A DNA stretch of 64,000 bases, taken from contig NZ_CP102428.1 in the NCBI RefSeq assembly GCF_024652905.1, positions 4,262,001-4,326,000 on the forward strand, in the 5' to 3' direction. Both the position numbers and the translations under genes were made by a program. Each line of letters opens with the position of its first letter. Position 1 is the stretch's first letter. Positions 19,247-29,926 of this stretch are shown here, piece after piece. The notes beneath the pieces were generated by a model. The model was not told where the DNA came from, did no database searches, and was given only the letters and a program-made list of their open reading frames with translations. Source of the stretch: Pseudomonas oryzihabitans (GTDB taxonomy: Bacteria; Pseudomonadota; Gammaproteobacteria; Pseudomonadales; Pseudomonadaceae).

Positions 19247-21137
19247 ACCCCGGCGTATCCAGCTGCTTAGTCCGCGGTTGTCCAACCAGATCGCCGCCGG
19301 CGAGGTGGTCGAACGGCCCGCCTCGGTGGCCAAGGAGCTGCTGGAGAACAGCCTGGACGCTGGTGCCCGGCGCATCGACATCGAGGTGGAACAGGGCGGG
19401 GTCAAGCTGCTGCGCATCCGCGACGACGGCCATGGCATCCCGGCGGACGACCTGCCGCTGGCCCTGGCGCGCCATGCCACCAGCAAGATCTACCACCTGG
19501 ACGAACTGGAAAGCGTCACCAGTCTGGGCTTTCGCGGCGAAGCCCTGGCCTCGGTCAGCTCGGTGTCCCGGCTCACCCTGACCTCGCGCTACCGGGGCGA
19601 GGACCAGGCCTGGCAGGTGGAGACCGAGGGTCGCGAGATGCAGCCACGGGTACAGCCCGCCGCCCACCCCCAGGGCACCTCGGTGGAGGTGCGCGACCTG
19701 TTCTTCAATACGCCTGCGCGGCGCAAGTTCCTGCGCGCCGAAAAGACCGAATTCGATCACCTGCAGGAAGTGGTGCGGCGTCTGGCGCTGGCGCGCTTCG
19801 ACGTGGGTTTTCACCTGAGGCACAACGGCAAGAGCCTGCTGGCCCTGCATCCGGCGGGCGATCCCCAGAGCCAGGGGCGGCGGGTCGGCGCCGTCTGCAG
19901 CCCCGGCTTTCTCGAACAGGCCCTGCCGCTGGAGCACGAGCGCAACGGCCTGCGCCTCTGGGGCTGGGTCGGCCTGCCGACCTTCTCCCGCAGCCAGGCC
20001 GATCTGCAGTACTTCTATGTCAACGGCCGCATGGTGCGCGACAAGCTGGTCGCCCACGCGGTGCGCCAGGCCTATCGCGACGTGCTCTACAACGGCCGTC
20101 ACCCGGCCTTCGTGCTCTTCCTCGAAGTAGATCCGGCGACGGTGGACGTCAATGTCCACCCCACCAAGCACGAGGTGCGTTTCCGCGACAGCCGCCAGGT
20201 GCACGACTTCCTCTACGGCACCCTGCACCGCGCCCTCGGCGACATCCGCCCGGACGACCAGCTCGCCGTGGTGGCACCCACGGCGCCGGCGCCCCTGAGC
20301 GGTCCGGCCGCCGGTGAATTCGGCCCCCAGGGCGAGATGCGCCTGGCCGCCGCCATGTTGCACGACAGCCCTCCGCCGCCGGCCCAGCCCTTCGCCGGTG
20401 GCGGCGGGGCGAGTGGCGCCGCGCATTACGCGCCGACCCCGCAGCCCTATGCGGGCGCGCCGGTGGCCGAGGTGCAAAGCGCCTACAAGGCCTTCTTCGC
20501 GCCGCTGCCGGAGGGTGCCGAGGCCGCGGCCCTGCCCGCGGAGCAGGGCGACGTACCGCCGCTGGGCTATGCCCTGGCGCAGCTCAAGGGTATCTACATC
20601 CTGGCCGAGAACGCCCAGGGTCTGATCCTGGTGGACATGCACGCCGCCCACGAGCGCATTACCTACGAGCGGCTCAAGGTGGCCATGGCCAGCGAAGGCC
20701 TGCGCGGCCAGCCACTGCTGGTGCCGGAGTCCCTGGCGGTCAGCGAGCGCGAGGCCGATTGCGCCGAAGAGCACGGCCAGTGGTTCGAGCGCCTCGGCTT
20801 CGAGCTGCAGCGCCTGGGCCCCGAGACCCTGGCCATCCGCCAGATCCCCGCGCTGCTCAAGCAGGCCCAGGCCGCGCGGCTGGTGCAGGACGTGCTCGCC
20901 GATCTGCTCGACTATGGCACCAGCGATCGCATTCAGGCGCACCTCAACGAACTGCTCGGCACCATGGCCTGCCACGGCTCGGTACGCGCCAACCGGCGGC
21001 TGACCCTGCCGGAGATGAATGCCCTGCTGCGCGACATGGAAACCACCGAGCGCAGCGGCCAGTGCAACCACGGTCGTCCCACCTGGGCCCAGCTCAGCCT
21101 GGATGACCTGGACAAACTCTTCCTGCGCGGCCGCTGA
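19239..21137 (+). CDS. mutL: DNA mismatch repair protein MutL
   Basis: MutL couples mismatch recognition by MutS to strand incision and removal. The 632-residue protein has the GHKL ATPase N-terminus ([42 protein letters not shown]) to about residue 330, a variable linker (about 340-440) rich in Ala and Pro, and a dimerisation C-terminus with [14 protein letters not shown] and QCNHGRPTW. The last motif is the one found in Pseudomonas MutL, which has endonuclease activity. It overlaps amiB and is 42 bases upstream of miaA. Confidence 0.97.
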   Translation: MTEPRRIQLLSPRLSNQIAAGEVVERPASVAKELLENSLDAGARRIDIEVEQGGVKLLRIRDDGHGIPADDLPLALARHATSKIYHLDELESVTSLGFRGEALASVSSVSRLTLTSRYRGEDQAWQVETEGREMQPRVQPAAHPQGTSVEVRDLFFNTPARRKFLRAEKTEFDHLQEVVRRLALARFDVGFHLRHNGKSLLALHPAGDPQSQGRRVGAVCSPGFLEQALPLEHERNGLRLWGWVGLPTFSRSQADLQYFYVNGRMVRDKLVAHAVRQAYRDVLYNGRHPAFVLFLEVDPATVDVNVHPTKHEVRFRDSRQVHDFLYGTLHRALGDIRPDDQLAVVAPTAPAPLSGPAAGEFGPQGEMRLAAAMLHDSPPPPAQPFAGGGGASGAAHYAPTPQPYAGAPVAEVQSAYKAFFAPLPEGAEAAALPAEQGDVPPLGYALAQLKGIYILAENAQGLILVDMHAAHERITYERLKVAMASEGLRGQPLLVPESLAVSEREADCAEEHGQWFERLGFELQRLGPETLAIRQIPALLKQAQAARLVQDVLADLLDYGTSDRIQAHLNELLGTMACHGSVRANRRLTLPEMNALLRDMETTERSGQCNHGRPTWAQLSLDDLDKLFLRGR

Positions 21138-21179
21138 CCGCACCGCCGCGTCCTGCGCGGCGTCCTCCGAGAATCCTCA

Positions 21180-22160
21180 ATGACCGCCCCCCTGCCGCCC
21201 GTCATCTTTCTCATGGGGCCGACCGCCTCCGGCAAGACCGACCTCGCCATCGAACTGGCCCGGTTGCTGCCCATCGAGCTGATCAGCGTGGATTCGGCGC
21301 TCATCTACCGGGGTATGGACATAGGTACCGCCAAGCCCAGCGCCGAGGTGCTGGCTGCCCATCCGCACCGGCTGGTGGACATCCGCGACCCTGCCGAGAG
21401 CTATTCCGCCGCCGAATTTCGCACCGATGCCCTGGCGGCCATGGCCGAAATCACCGCCGCCGGGCGCATCCCGCTGCTGGTGGGCGGCACCATGCTCTAT
21501 TTCAAGGCCCTGCTCGAAGGCCTGGCCGACATGCCCGGTGCCGATGCCGGGGTGCGCGCCGAGATCGAGGCACTGGCGGCCACGGCGGGCTGGGGCGAGA
21601 TCCATCGGCAACTGGCCGAGGTCGATCCAGTGTCGGCGGCGCGCATCCATCCCAACGACCCCCAGCGCCTTCTGCGCGCCCTCGAGGTGTATCGCGTCAG
21701 CGGCCAGTCGATGACCGCGCATCGCGCGTTGCAAATGAGTGCCAATGCCGATTCGAACGGCGCGCCCCAGACGCAATTACCCTATACTGTCGCCCAATTG
21801 ATCCTGGCGCCTGGTCGGCGTGAGGTGCTCCATGCGCGTATCGCCGAGCGCTTCGGTCTGATGCTGGAACAGGGCTTCATCGACGAAGTTTCAGCCTTGC
21901 GGGAACGTCCCGATCTGCATCCTGGTCTGCCGTCCATGCGATCCGTAGGCTATCGTCAGGTGTGGGAGTTCCTGGAAGGGGATTGCACGCGGGAAGAGAT
22001 GGTGGCGCGTGGCGTTGCGGCGACGCGGCAATTGGCGAAGCGGCAGTTGACCTGGTTGCGTGGCTGGCCCGCCGCGCACACCTTCGATAGCCTGGCTTGT
22101 GACAATCTGCCACGGATCTTGAAATGCCTGGCCGGCGACTCCATATCGCCTCGCAGCTGA
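21180..22160 (+). CDS. miaA: tRNA dimethylallyltransferase
   Basis: MiaA adds a dimethylallyl group to A37 of tRNAs reading UNN codons, the first step of ms2i6A synthesis. The 326-residue protein shows the P-loop [39 protein letters not shown] and [14 protein letters not shown]. In this cluster the hfq promoters often lie within or after miaA; I could not define them here. The 87-base gap to hfq has an AGGAGAG ribosome site for hfq (22232-22238). Confidence 0.97.
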   Translation: MTAPLPPVIFLMGPTASGKTDLAIELARLLPIELISVDSALIYRGMDIGTAKPSAEVLAAHPHRLVDIRDPAESYSAAEFRTDALAAMAEITAAGRIPLLVGGTMLYFKALLEGLADMPGADAGVRAEIEALAATAGWGEIHRQLAEVDPVSAARIHPNDPQRLLRALEVYRVSGQSMTAHRALQMSANADSNGAPQTQLPYTVAQLILAPGRREVLHARIAERFGLMLEQGFIDEVSALRERPDLHPGLPSMRSVGYRQVWEFLEGDCTREEMVARGVAATRQLAKRQLTWLRGWPAAHTFDSLACDNLPRILKCLAGDSISPRS

Positions 22161-22247
22161 ATCGTTTTTGTCCGCGTGTCCATGGTGGGCAGCGGAAACT
22201 GGCATGTCGCCAGATCAGTATTTTCATTTCTTTAGGAGAGCGACACG

Positions 22248-22493
22248 ATGTCAAAAGGGCATTCGCTACAAGACCCTTACCTGAACACCCTGCGTAAAGA
22301 GCGCGTTCCGGTTTCCATCTATCTCGTCAACGGTATCAAGCTGCAGGGTCAGATCGAGTCCTTCGACCAGTTCGTGATCCTGCTCAAGAACACCGTCAGC
22401 CAGATGGTCTACAAGCATGCAATTTCCACCGTGGTGCCCAGCCGCCCGGTCCGTCTGCCTAGCTCCGAGACGAGCGAGTCGGATAGCGAATAA
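22248..22493 (+). CDS. hfq: RNA chaperone Hfq
   Basis: Hfq is the hexameric Sm-like protein that pairs small RNAs with mRNAs; in pseudomonads it also works with Crc in catabolite repression. The 81-residue product has both Sm motifs ([25 protein letters not shown] shortened here to its core [11 protein letters not shown]; and [11 protein letters not shown]) and a short C-terminal tail, typical of Pseudomonas. It lies 20 bases upstream of hflX. Confidence 0.98.
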   Translation: MSKGHSLQDPYLNTLRKERVPVSIYLVNGIKLQGQIESFDQFVILLKNTVSQMVYKHAISTVVPSRPVRLPSSETSESDSE

Positions 22494-22513
22494 ATAACAA
22501 GAGGAGCGCCCTG

Positions 22514-23818
22514 TTGTTCTTCGAGCGTCACGAAGGTGGTGAACGGGCCATTCTGGTCCATTTGGAAGGCCTGCATCCCGAGGCGCGCGAAGATCCTCAG
22601 GAGTTTCTCGAACTCGCGCGATCGGCGGGTGCGGAGACCGTGGCGTTCGTCACGGTGAACCGCAGCCAGCCGACGGCGCGTTATCTCATCGGTACCGGCA
22701 AGGTCGAGGAATTGCACGATCAGGTGCATGCTCATGCCGCCGATCTGGTCATCTTCAACCATGACCTCACGCCCAGTCAGGAACGCAACCTCGAAAAAGC
22801 CTTCGAGTGCCGCGTCCTGGATCGCACGGGCCTCATTCTCGACATCTTCGCCCAGCGTGCTCGCACCCACGAGGGCAAGCTGCAGGTGGAACTCGCCCAG
22901 CTCGAGCACATGAGCACCCGGCTGGTACGCGGCTGGACTCACCTCGAACGCCAGAAGGGCGGTATCGGTCTGCGCGGCCCGGGTGAAACCCAGCTGGAAA
23001 CCGACCGTCGTCTCCTGCGGATCCGCATCCGCCAGATTCGCCAGCGCCTGGATAAGGTGCGCAGCCAGCGCGAGCAGGCGCGGCGCGGTCGTCGGCGCGC
23101 CGAGATTCCTTCGGTGTCCCTGGTCGGTTACACCAACGCTGGCAAGTCCACCCTGTTCAACAGCCTCACCGAATCCGGCGTCTACGCCGCCAACCTGCTG
23201 TTCGCTACCCTCGATCCGACCCTGCGCCGTCTGGAGCTGCCGGATCTGGGGCCGATCGTGCTGGCCGATACCGTGGGCTTCATCCGCCATCTGCCACACA
23301 AGCTGGTGGAGGCTTTCCGCGCGACCCTGGAGGAATCCAGCAACTCCGACCTGCTGCTGCACGTGATCGATGCCCACGAGGACGATCGCCAGCTGCAGAT
23401 CGAGCAGGTCGAGGCCGTGCTGCACGAAATCGGCGCCGACGAGTTGCCGATGCTGGAGATCTACAACAAGCTCGATCTGCTCGACGGGGTCGAGCCGCAT
23501 ATCCAGCGCGACGACGAGACCGGGCGCCCGATTCGGGTCTGGGTGTCGGCACGCGAGGGGCGCGGTCTGGAGCTGGTCGGTCAGGCCGTGGCCGAATTGC
23601 TCGGCGAGGATCTCTTCGTTGGGGTGTTGCGGCTGCCCCAGCGGCACGCCCGGCTGCGGGCCCAGTTGTTCGAGCTGGGCGTGGTTCGCCAGGACGATCA
23701 TGATGACGAAGGCAACATCCTGTTGTCTGTACGAGTACCCCGCGCCGAACTCAATCGACTGCTCAGCCGGGCCGGTGAAGAGCCGGAAGTCTTTATCCAG
23801 CAACATGTTTTGCAATAA
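22514..23818 (+). CDS. hflX: Ribosome-associated GTPase HflX
   Basis: HflX splits stalled or idle 70S ribosomes, particularly after stress. The 434-residue protein has the N-terminal HflX domain (RYLIGTGKVEELHD), the glycine-rich linker GGIGLRGPGETQLETDRR and the GTPase domain with P-loop GYTNAGKSTLFN, switch DTVGFIRHLP and NKLDLLDG. The start is a TTG at 22514 giving MFFERHEGGERA, supported by GAGGAG eight bases before it. HflX follows hfq closely, as in most gamma-proteobacteria. Confidence 0.95.
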   Translation: MFFERHEGGERAILVHLEGLHPEAREDPQEFLELARSAGAETVAFVTVNRSQPTARYLIGTGKVEELHDQVHAHAADLVIFNHDLTPSQERNLEKAFECRVLDRTGLILDIFAQRARTHEGKLQVELAQLEHMSTRLVRGWTHLERQKGGIGLRGPGETQLETDRRLLRIRIRQIRQRLDKVRSQREQARRGRRRAEIPSVSLVGYTNAGKSTLFNSLTESGVYAANLLFATLDPTLRRLELPDLGPIVLADTVGFIRHLPHKLVEAFRATLEESSNSDLLLHVIDAHEDDRQLQIEQVEAVLHEIGADELPMLEIYNKLDLLDGVEPHIQRDDETGRPIRVWVSAREGRGLELVGQAVAELLGEDLFVGVLRLPQRHARLRAQLFELGVVRQDDHDDEGNILLSVRVPRAELNRLLSRAGEEPEVFIQQHVLQ

Positions 23819-23916
23819 ACCCCTGCTCGGCGCTTTTGTTCGGGCAGGGACCATCCGGTAGCATTGGTCGGCGCGCCATTTCGGCGCGTTTTCGCGTTAT
23901 CAGTAGGGAGAGCGCT

Positions 23917-25104
23917 ATGGCTTGGAACGAGCCCGGTGGCAACTCGAACAATCAAGACCCCTGGGGCGGCCGCAACAACAACGGTGGCGGCAATGGTGGA
24001 CGCAAGGGGCCGCCGGATCTCGACGAAGCCTTGCGCAAGTTTCAGGACCGCATCAACCGCCTGGTCGGCGGCAAGAAGCGATCCGGCGGCAGTGGCGGCG
24101 ACAGCTTTGGCTCGGGTGGTGGCAAGGGTCTGCTGCTGCTGGGCGTGCTGCTGGTCGGCGCCCTCTGGCTGTACAACGCCGTCTACGTCGTGGACGAGCA
24201 GGAGCAGGCGGTGGTGCTGCGCCTGGGCAAATACCATGAGACGGTAGGGCCCGGCCTGAACATCTACTTCCCGCCCTTCGAGACCAAGTATCAGGAAAAC
24301 GTGACCCGTGAGCGGGCCTACAGCAAACAGGGCGCCATGCTGACCCAGGACGAGAACATCGTCGAGGTGCCACTGACCGTCCAGTACCGCATCACCAACC
24401 TCAAGGACTTCGTCCTCAACGTCGACCAGCCCGAGGTCAGCCTGCAGCAGGCGACCGACAGCGCCGTGCGCCACGTGGCCGGCTCTTCGACCATGGACCA
24501 GTTGCTGACCGACGGCCGTGAGCAGGTCGCCACCAGCGTCCGCGAGCGGCTGCAGCGTTTCCTCGACACCTATGCGACCGGTATCACCGTGACCCAGGTG
24601 AACATCCAGAGCGCCTCGGCGCCGCGTGAGGTTCAGGAAGCCTTCGACGACGTGATCCGGGCTCGTGAAGACGAGCAGCGCGAGAAGAACCAGGCCGAAG
24701 CCTATGCCAACGGCGTGATCCCTGAGGCCCGCGGTGCTGCCCAGCGCATCATCGAGGAAGCCAACGGCTATCGCGACGAAGTGGTCGCCCGTGCCCAGGG
24801 TGATGCCTCGCGCTTCAGCCAGCTGGCGGTGCAGTACGCGGCCAATCCGCAGCTGACCCGTGAGCGTCTGTATATCGAGACGATGCAGGAAGTGCTTGGC
24901 CAGTCGAGCAAGATCATGGTCACCGGTCAGGCCGGCCAGAATCTGCTTTATCTGCCGCTCGACAAGCTGATGCAGAACCGTGCCCCGGCACCGACCTCGG
25001 CCATTAGCAGCGGTGCTGCCCCGGCGGCGTCGAGCGACACGGCCGCTTCGGTCATTCGCAATCTGCCGCAGTCCACCGAGCCGCGTACCAGGGAGAGCCG
25101 CTGA
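23917..25104 (+). CDS. hflK: FtsH protease modulator HflK
   Basis: HflK is an inner-membrane SPFH protein that forms a large cage with HflC around FtsH and modulates its proteolysis. The 395-residue protein has a Gly/Asn-rich cytoplasmic N-terminus (about 1-65, GGRNNNGGGNGG), one membrane helix (about 68-87), the SPFH core (VVDEQEQAVVLRLGK onward) and an Ala-rich coiled region (EDEQREKNQAEAYANG). The ATG at 23917, preceded by TAGGGAG, is preferred to longer in-frame starts. The stop overlaps hflC in TGATG. Confidence 0.96.
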   Translation: MAWNEPGGNSNNQDPWGGRNNNGGGNGGRKGPPDLDEALRKFQDRINRLVGGKKRSGGSGGDSFGSGGGKGLLLLGVLLVGALWLYNAVYVVDEQEQAVVLRLGKYHETVGPGLNIYFPPFETKYQENVTRERAYSKQGAMLTQDENIVEVPLTVQYRITNLKDFVLNVDQPEVSLQQATDSAVRHVAGSSTMDQLLTDGREQVATSVRERLQRFLDTYATGITVTQVNIQSASAPREVQEAFDDVIRAREDEQREKNQAEAYANGVIPEARGAAQRIIEEANGYRDEVVARAQGDASRFSQLAVQYAANPQLTRERLYIETMQEVLGQSSKIMVTGQAGQNLLYLPLDKLMQNRAPAPTSAISSGAAPAASSDTAASVIRNLPQSTEPRTRESR

Positions 25105-25973
25105 TGAGCAATAAATCGCTGGCCGCGCTGATCGTCGTGGTCGTTCTGGGCCTCGCCGCCTGGAGCAGTCTGTTCGTGGTGAAGGAGACCGAGCGGGCGG
25201 TGATGCTGCGCTTCGGTCGTGTGGTCGAGCCCAATCTGGAGCCCGGCCTGCACTTCAAGATTCCCTACGTCAACCGGGTGCGCAAATTCGATGCCCGCCT
25301 GCAGACGCTGGATACCCCGACGCAGCGCTTCCTGACCCTGGAAAAGAAGGCGGTGATGGTGGATGCCTACGCCAAGTGGCGCATCTTCAATGCCGATCGC
25401 TACTACACCGCGACTTCGGGTCTCAAGCAGATCGCCGACGAGCGCCTGCTGCGTCGCTTGGAAGCAGGACTGCGTGACCAGTTCGGTCGTCGCACCCTAC
25501 ATGAGGTGGTCTCCGGTGAGCGGGATGCCATGGTCGGTTCGCTGACCGCGGCCCTGAACAAGATGGCCAACCAGGAGCTGGGCATCGAGGTGCTGGACGT
25601 GCGCGTCAAGGCCATCGACCTGCCCAAGGAAGTCAGCCGCAGCGTCTATGAGCGGATGAGTACCGAGCGCGAGCGGGAAGCCCGCGAGCACCGTGCCAAG
25701 GGTCGCGAGCTGGCCGAAGGCATCCGTGCCGACGCCGATCGTCAGCGCCGCGTGCTGCTGGCCGAAGCCTATCGCCAGGCCGAACAGGCCCGCGGTGAAG
25801 GTGATGCCCAGGCAGCCCAGGTGTATTCCCAGGCCTACTCGAAGAATCCGTCGTTCTTCTCCTTCTATCGCAGCCTGCAGGCCTATCGCTCCAGCTTCTC
25901 CAGCAAGAGCGATGTCCTGGTGCTGGATCCGAAGAGCGATTTCTTCAAGTATTTCCAGAGCCCCGGGCAGTGA
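25104..25973 (+). CDS. hflC: FtsH protease modulator HflC
   Basis: HflC is the partner of HflK in the periplasm-facing FtsH-regulating cage. The 289-residue protein has an N-terminal membrane helix (about 5-24) and an SPFH domain (VVKETERAVMLRFGR, YVNRVRKFDARLQTLD) followed by a charged helical region (STEREREAREHRAKGRELAE). Its start overlaps the hflK stop. In P. aeruginosa a small DUF2065 gene follows; none is readable here. Confidence 0.96.
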   Translation: MSNKSLAALIVVVVLGLAAWSSLFVVKETERAVMLRFGRVVEPNLEPGLHFKIPYVNRVRKFDARLQTLDTPTQRFLTLEKKAVMVDAYAKWRIFNADRYYTATSGLKQIADERLLRRLEAGLRDQFGRRTLHEVVSGERDAMVGSLTAALNKMANQELGIEVLDVRVKAIDLPKEVSRSVYERMSTEREREAREHRAKGRELAEGIRADADRQRRVLLAEAYRQAEQARGEGDAQAAQVYSQAYSKNPSFFSFYRSLQAYRSSFSSKSDVLVLDPKSDFFKYFQSPGQ

Positions 25974-26049
25974 GGTCAGGGATAAACGGCGCCTAGGCTT
26001 CGCTCGTCGTTCATCCCCGATCGCCGATTTTTTCGTGTTATCATGAATC

Positions 26050-26075
26050 AGCCGGGGCCATCCCCGGCTTTTTTG
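26050..26075 (+). terminator. Rho-independent terminator after hflC
   Basis: An 8-bp stem AGCCGGGG / CCCCGGCT with loop CCAT is followed by a run of six T. It closes the long nnr-to-hflC cluster. The rest of the 255-base gap up to hisZ holds no readable gene on either strand; presumably the hisZ promoter lies downstream of the terminator, but I could not place it. Confidence 0.85.
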
Positions 26076-26228
26076 CGTCCGTATGAAACCCGTGGAAGGG
26101 CGACGCCCTGGCTGATCCGGGTAGCAATCCACGGCAGAGCGGCTTGATCCGGCGGCAGGATTCTCCAGGAATCCACTGCGCCGACCTCGGCAGCCGCGTG
26201 CCGATCCATGACATGGAGAAGAGGCCTA

Positions 26229-27416
26229 ATGGCTACGGTAGACCGCTGGCTGCTGCCTGACGGTATCGAGGAAATCCTGCCGCCCGACGCGGCGCGCATC
26301 GAAGGCGCTCGGCGCCGGGTGCTGGAACTGTTCCATTGCTGGGGCTATGAGTTCGTCATCACCCCGCACCTGGAATTCCTGGAATCGCTGCTCACCGGCG
26401 CAGCCAAGGAGCTGGAGCTGCGCACCTTCAAGGTGACCGATCCCAATTCCGGTCGCCTCATGGGCTTCCGCTCCGATATCACGCCCCAGGTGGCGCGCAT
26501 GGAGGCCCATAGCCTCAAGCAGCGCGGTCCGAGCCGGCTGTGCTATGCCGGCAGCGTGCTGCATACCCGTCCCCGTGCCCTGTCCACCTCGCGCAGCCCG
26601 ATCCAGGTCGGCGCCGAGCTCTATGGCGTGCCCGGCAGCGAAGGGGATCTGGAAGTCATCAGCCTGATGCTCGATGTGCTCGAGCAGGCCCAGGTGCCCG
26701 ACGTCCACATGGATCTGGGGCACGTGGGCATCTATCGCGGCCTGTGCCAGGCAGCCGGTGTCTCCGGCGCCAGCGAGCAGCAGCTGTTCGATGCCTTGCA
26801 ACGCAAGGCGGTCGACGAGATCGCCAAGCTGACCGCCGACCTGCCGGTTGCCGAGCGTGGCTGGCTGCAGGCACTGGTCGAGCTCAGCGGCGATGCCGCG
26901 GTGCTCGACCAGGCCCGGCAGCGCCTGGCGGGTGCGCCGGCAGGCGTCCTGCAGGCGCTGGACGAGCTGATCGCTCTGGCCGAGTCGCTCAAGGGGCGTT
27001 TCCCGAGCGTGCCGCTGTATTTCGATCTGGGCGAGTTGCGGGGTTACCACTACCACACGGGGGTGGTCTTCGCCGCCTTTGTGCCGGGCAATGGGCAGTC
27101 CATCGCCCAGGGCGGTCGCTATGACAACATCGGCGCCGACTTCGGGCGTTCGCGTCCTGCCACTGGTTTTTCCACCGATCTGAAGACCCTCGTCGAGCTG
27201 GGCACCGCCGTGCTCGACGAGCCGCGCCGCGGCATCTGGGCGCCGGCTGGCCATGCCCCGGTGCTCTGGCAAGCCGTGCGCGAATTGCGTGCCGCAGGCG
27301 AACGGGTGGTCCAGGCCACCGGTCATGACGACGCGGACCAGTTGCACAGCTCGGGTTGCGATCGCCGGCTGATCGAGCGGCAGGGCGCCTGGGTCGTGGT
27401 GCCCTTGAATTCCTAA
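26229..27416 (+). CDS. hisZ: ATP phosphoribosyltransferase regulatory subunit HisZ
   Basis: HisZ is a catalytically inactive relative of histidyl-tRNA synthetase that activates the short form of HisG in the first step of histidine synthesis. The 395-residue protein shows class II synthetase traits: [16 protein letters not shown], the motif 2 region [13 protein letters not shown], and the [23 protein letters not shown] segment. The C-terminal anticodon-binding domain of HisRS is shortened. ATG 26229 gives the family N-terminus [12 protein letters not shown]. It precedes purA by 78 bases, as in other pseudomonads. Confidence 0.95.
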   Translation: MATVDRWLLPDGIEEILPPDAARIEGARRRVLELFHCWGYEFVITPHLEFLESLLTGAAKELELRTFKVTDPNSGRLMGFRSDITPQVARMEAHSLKQRGPSRLCYAGSVLHTRPRALSTSRSPIQVGAELYGVPGSEGDLEVISLMLDVLEQAQVPDVHMDLGHVGIYRGLCQAAGVSGASEQQLFDALQRKAVDEIAKLTADLPVAERGWLQALVELSGDAAVLDQARQRLAGAPAGVLQALDELIALAESLKGRFPSVPLYFDLGELRGYHYHTGVVFAAFVPGNGQSIAQGGRYDNIGADFGRSRPATGFSTDLKTLVELGTAVLDEPRRGIWAPAGHAPVLWQAVRELRAAGERVVQATGHDDADQLHSSGCDRRLIERQGAWVVVPLNS

Positions 27417-27446
27417 ACACCGGATCTGGCATCCGGGTGAACGTGA

Positions 27447-28790
<1,344 letters not shown>

Positions 28791-28812
28791 TGCGCTAAAA
28801 GGATGCAGCCGG

Positions 28813-28840
28813 AAAAGCCCCGCCCCGCGGGGCTTTTCGC
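28813..28840 (+). terminator. Rho-independent terminator after purA
   Basis: A 10-bp stem AAAAGCCCCG / CGGGGCTTTT with a five-base loop lies 22 bases after the purA stop, with the T run at 28834-28837. Confidence 0.85.
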
Positions 28841-28850
28841 TTTCCAGGGG

Positions 28851-29340
28851 TTGAGGGGGGCGCTCGGGTGCTCAGGGGCGGTCGCTGTTCCGAAATGACC
28901 AGCTTATCGCTATGACCTTCTACCGCTGTGGTCCGCTCGTCATGAGTTGCCGATAGCCTTCGCCACTGAATACCCCTGGTCGTTTCTCCTGTCGCTGCTG
29001 CGCAGTCGCCTGCCGCTGCCGGTATCCATCAGTCTGCTGCCCGTGGTCGTCATCCGGGTAGTTCTGGCGCTGTGGCTAATCTCTGATGCCGTGAGAGATT
29101 GCAAGGAAGTGTGGCCGAGCGTCGGTCGGGAAAGTCCGAACGCCAGACCTGTCCTTGCGACGGGCTGGAGGCGATGTGGATGATGGTCTCGACGAAGCTG
29201 GCAGGGCAGAGCCTGGCGGCGCCGCTGGCCGGTGTCGCGTCTAGGGCGATTCAGGGGCTCTTCGTGGCCCTCCAGGAGGCCCAGGGCTAGCGGAGCGGAT
29301 TGCCCAGTTACGCAGCAGTCTGGGGCGGTTCAAGGGGTAG
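28851..29340 (+). other. Gene-poor stretch with a possible chemoreceptor relic
   Basis: About 500 bases between the purA terminator and the tRNA-Leu genes hold no convincing intact gene. The short open frame at 28947-29183 (78 residues, LPVSISLLPVVVIRVVLALW) has one hydrophobic segment but no family resemblance that I recognise. Near the end, 29287-29340 reads LAERIAQLRSSLGRFKG followed by a stop, which resembles the last residues of Pseudomonas methyl-accepting chemotaxis proteins. In P. putida a chemoreceptor gene lies beside purA (from memory, PP_4888), so this may be what remains of one. No HAMP or signalling-hairpin motif survives, so this is weak. Confidence 0.3.
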
Positions 29341-29370
29341 GGGAGGGGGTCGCATCTTTTCGTGGGCAAG

Positions 29371-29395
29371 AAAAAACCGGCCGAAGCCGGTTTTT
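29371..29395 (-). terminator. Rho-independent terminator after tRNA-Leu copy 1
   Basis: A stem AAAAACCGGC / GCCGGTTTTT with loop CGAA sits 36 bases downstream of the tRNA-Leu 3' end, in minus-strand sense, with a six-U tail. Confidence 0.8.
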
Positions 29396-29430
29396 CCGTT
29401 GCGTCCGATCAGGGATCGTCCGCTTGGTAT

Positions 29431-29517
29431 TGGTGCCCAGGAGAAGACTCGAACTTCCACGGTGTTGCCACCGCTAGGACCTGAACCTAGTGCGTCTACC
29501 AATTCCGCCACCTGGGC
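29431..29517 (-). tRNA. tRNA-Leu (anticodon CAG), copy 1
   Basis: An 87-base gene including an encoded CCA end. On the minus strand it starts GCCCAGGTGGCGGAATTGG; the acceptor stem GCCCAGG pairs with CCTGGGC, the anticodon stem CTAGG/CCTAG encloses loop TTCAGGT with anticodon CAG, a long variable arm (GCGGTGGCAACACCGT) marks a class II tRNA, and the T arm carries TTCGAGT. It decodes CUG, the main leucine codon of this GC-rich genome. It is identical to the copy at 29630-29716. Confidence 0.97.
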
Positions 29518-29568
29518 CTGCAGTGCGACTTCTGATCGCTTCCCGTCATCCTTGCGGATTTCAGGATT

Positions 29569-29593
29569 AAAAAACCGGCTAGCGCCGGCTTTT
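29569..29593 (-). terminator. Terminator between the two tRNA-Leu genes
   Basis: In minus-strand sense, a CCGGC/GCCGG stem with loop GCTA flanked by A and T runs lies 37 bases past the upstream tRNA-Leu gene and ends in TTTTTT. It suggests that the two tRNA genes can end transcripts separately, or that read-through is tuned. Confidence 0.65.
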
Positions 29594-29629
29594 CGTCGAC
29601 CGATCTGCAAATCGATCGACTATAATGAG

Positions 29630-29716
29630 TGGTGCCCAGGAGAAGACTCGAACTTCCACGGTGTTGCCACCGCTAGGACCTGAACCTAGTGCGTCTACCA
29701 ATTCCGCCACCTGGGC
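29630..29716 (-). tRNA. tRNA-Leu (anticodon CAG), copy 2
   Basis: Identical over all 87 bases to the copy at 29431-29517, including CCA. This is the promoter-proximal copy: a strong promoter lies about 60 bases upstream on the same strand. The 112 bases between the copies are not repeated, so the pair arose by duplication of little more than the gene itself or is kept alike by gene conversion. Confidence 0.97.
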
Positions 29717-29776
29717 ACTCAAGGCGATGATTGCTCATCTCCGGCGTCGCGATTGCTCACGGCGTCGTGGGGCGGC

Positions 29777-29805
29777 ACTTTACTCAGGGGGCGTTTGCTT
29801 GTAAA
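29777..29805 (-). promoter_or_regulatory. Sigma-70 promoter for the tRNA-Leu genes
   Basis: In minus-strand sense TTTACA (complement of 29800-29805), 17-base spacer, TAAAGT (complement of 29777-29782). It is followed directly by the GC-only discriminator GCCGCCCC, a mark of stable-RNA promoters subject to stringent control. The predicted start leaves a leader of about 50 bases. Confidence 0.7.
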
Positions 29806-29926
29806 CCCCTGCTGTGAAAAATATTTTTATTGAGCATGCCAGGCTAACTATTGCGCGGTTTTCACGTTTCAATAGGCTTTATGGCAGTTCCTACCGAACC
29901 CAGACTTAGAAGGTAACCCCAGACTG

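Noticed and set aside
29099-29210. GGAAAGTCCG and nearby paired bases looked like part of RNase P RNA
   Set aside because: The matching CACAG/ACAGNRA segments and the long P4 pairing are missing; a ten-base match is not enough.
29621-29626. A perfect TATAAT on the plus strand between the tRNA-Leu genes
   Set aside because: There is no acceptable -35 box, and transcription from it would run antisense through a tRNA gene; probably chance in an AT-rich spacer.
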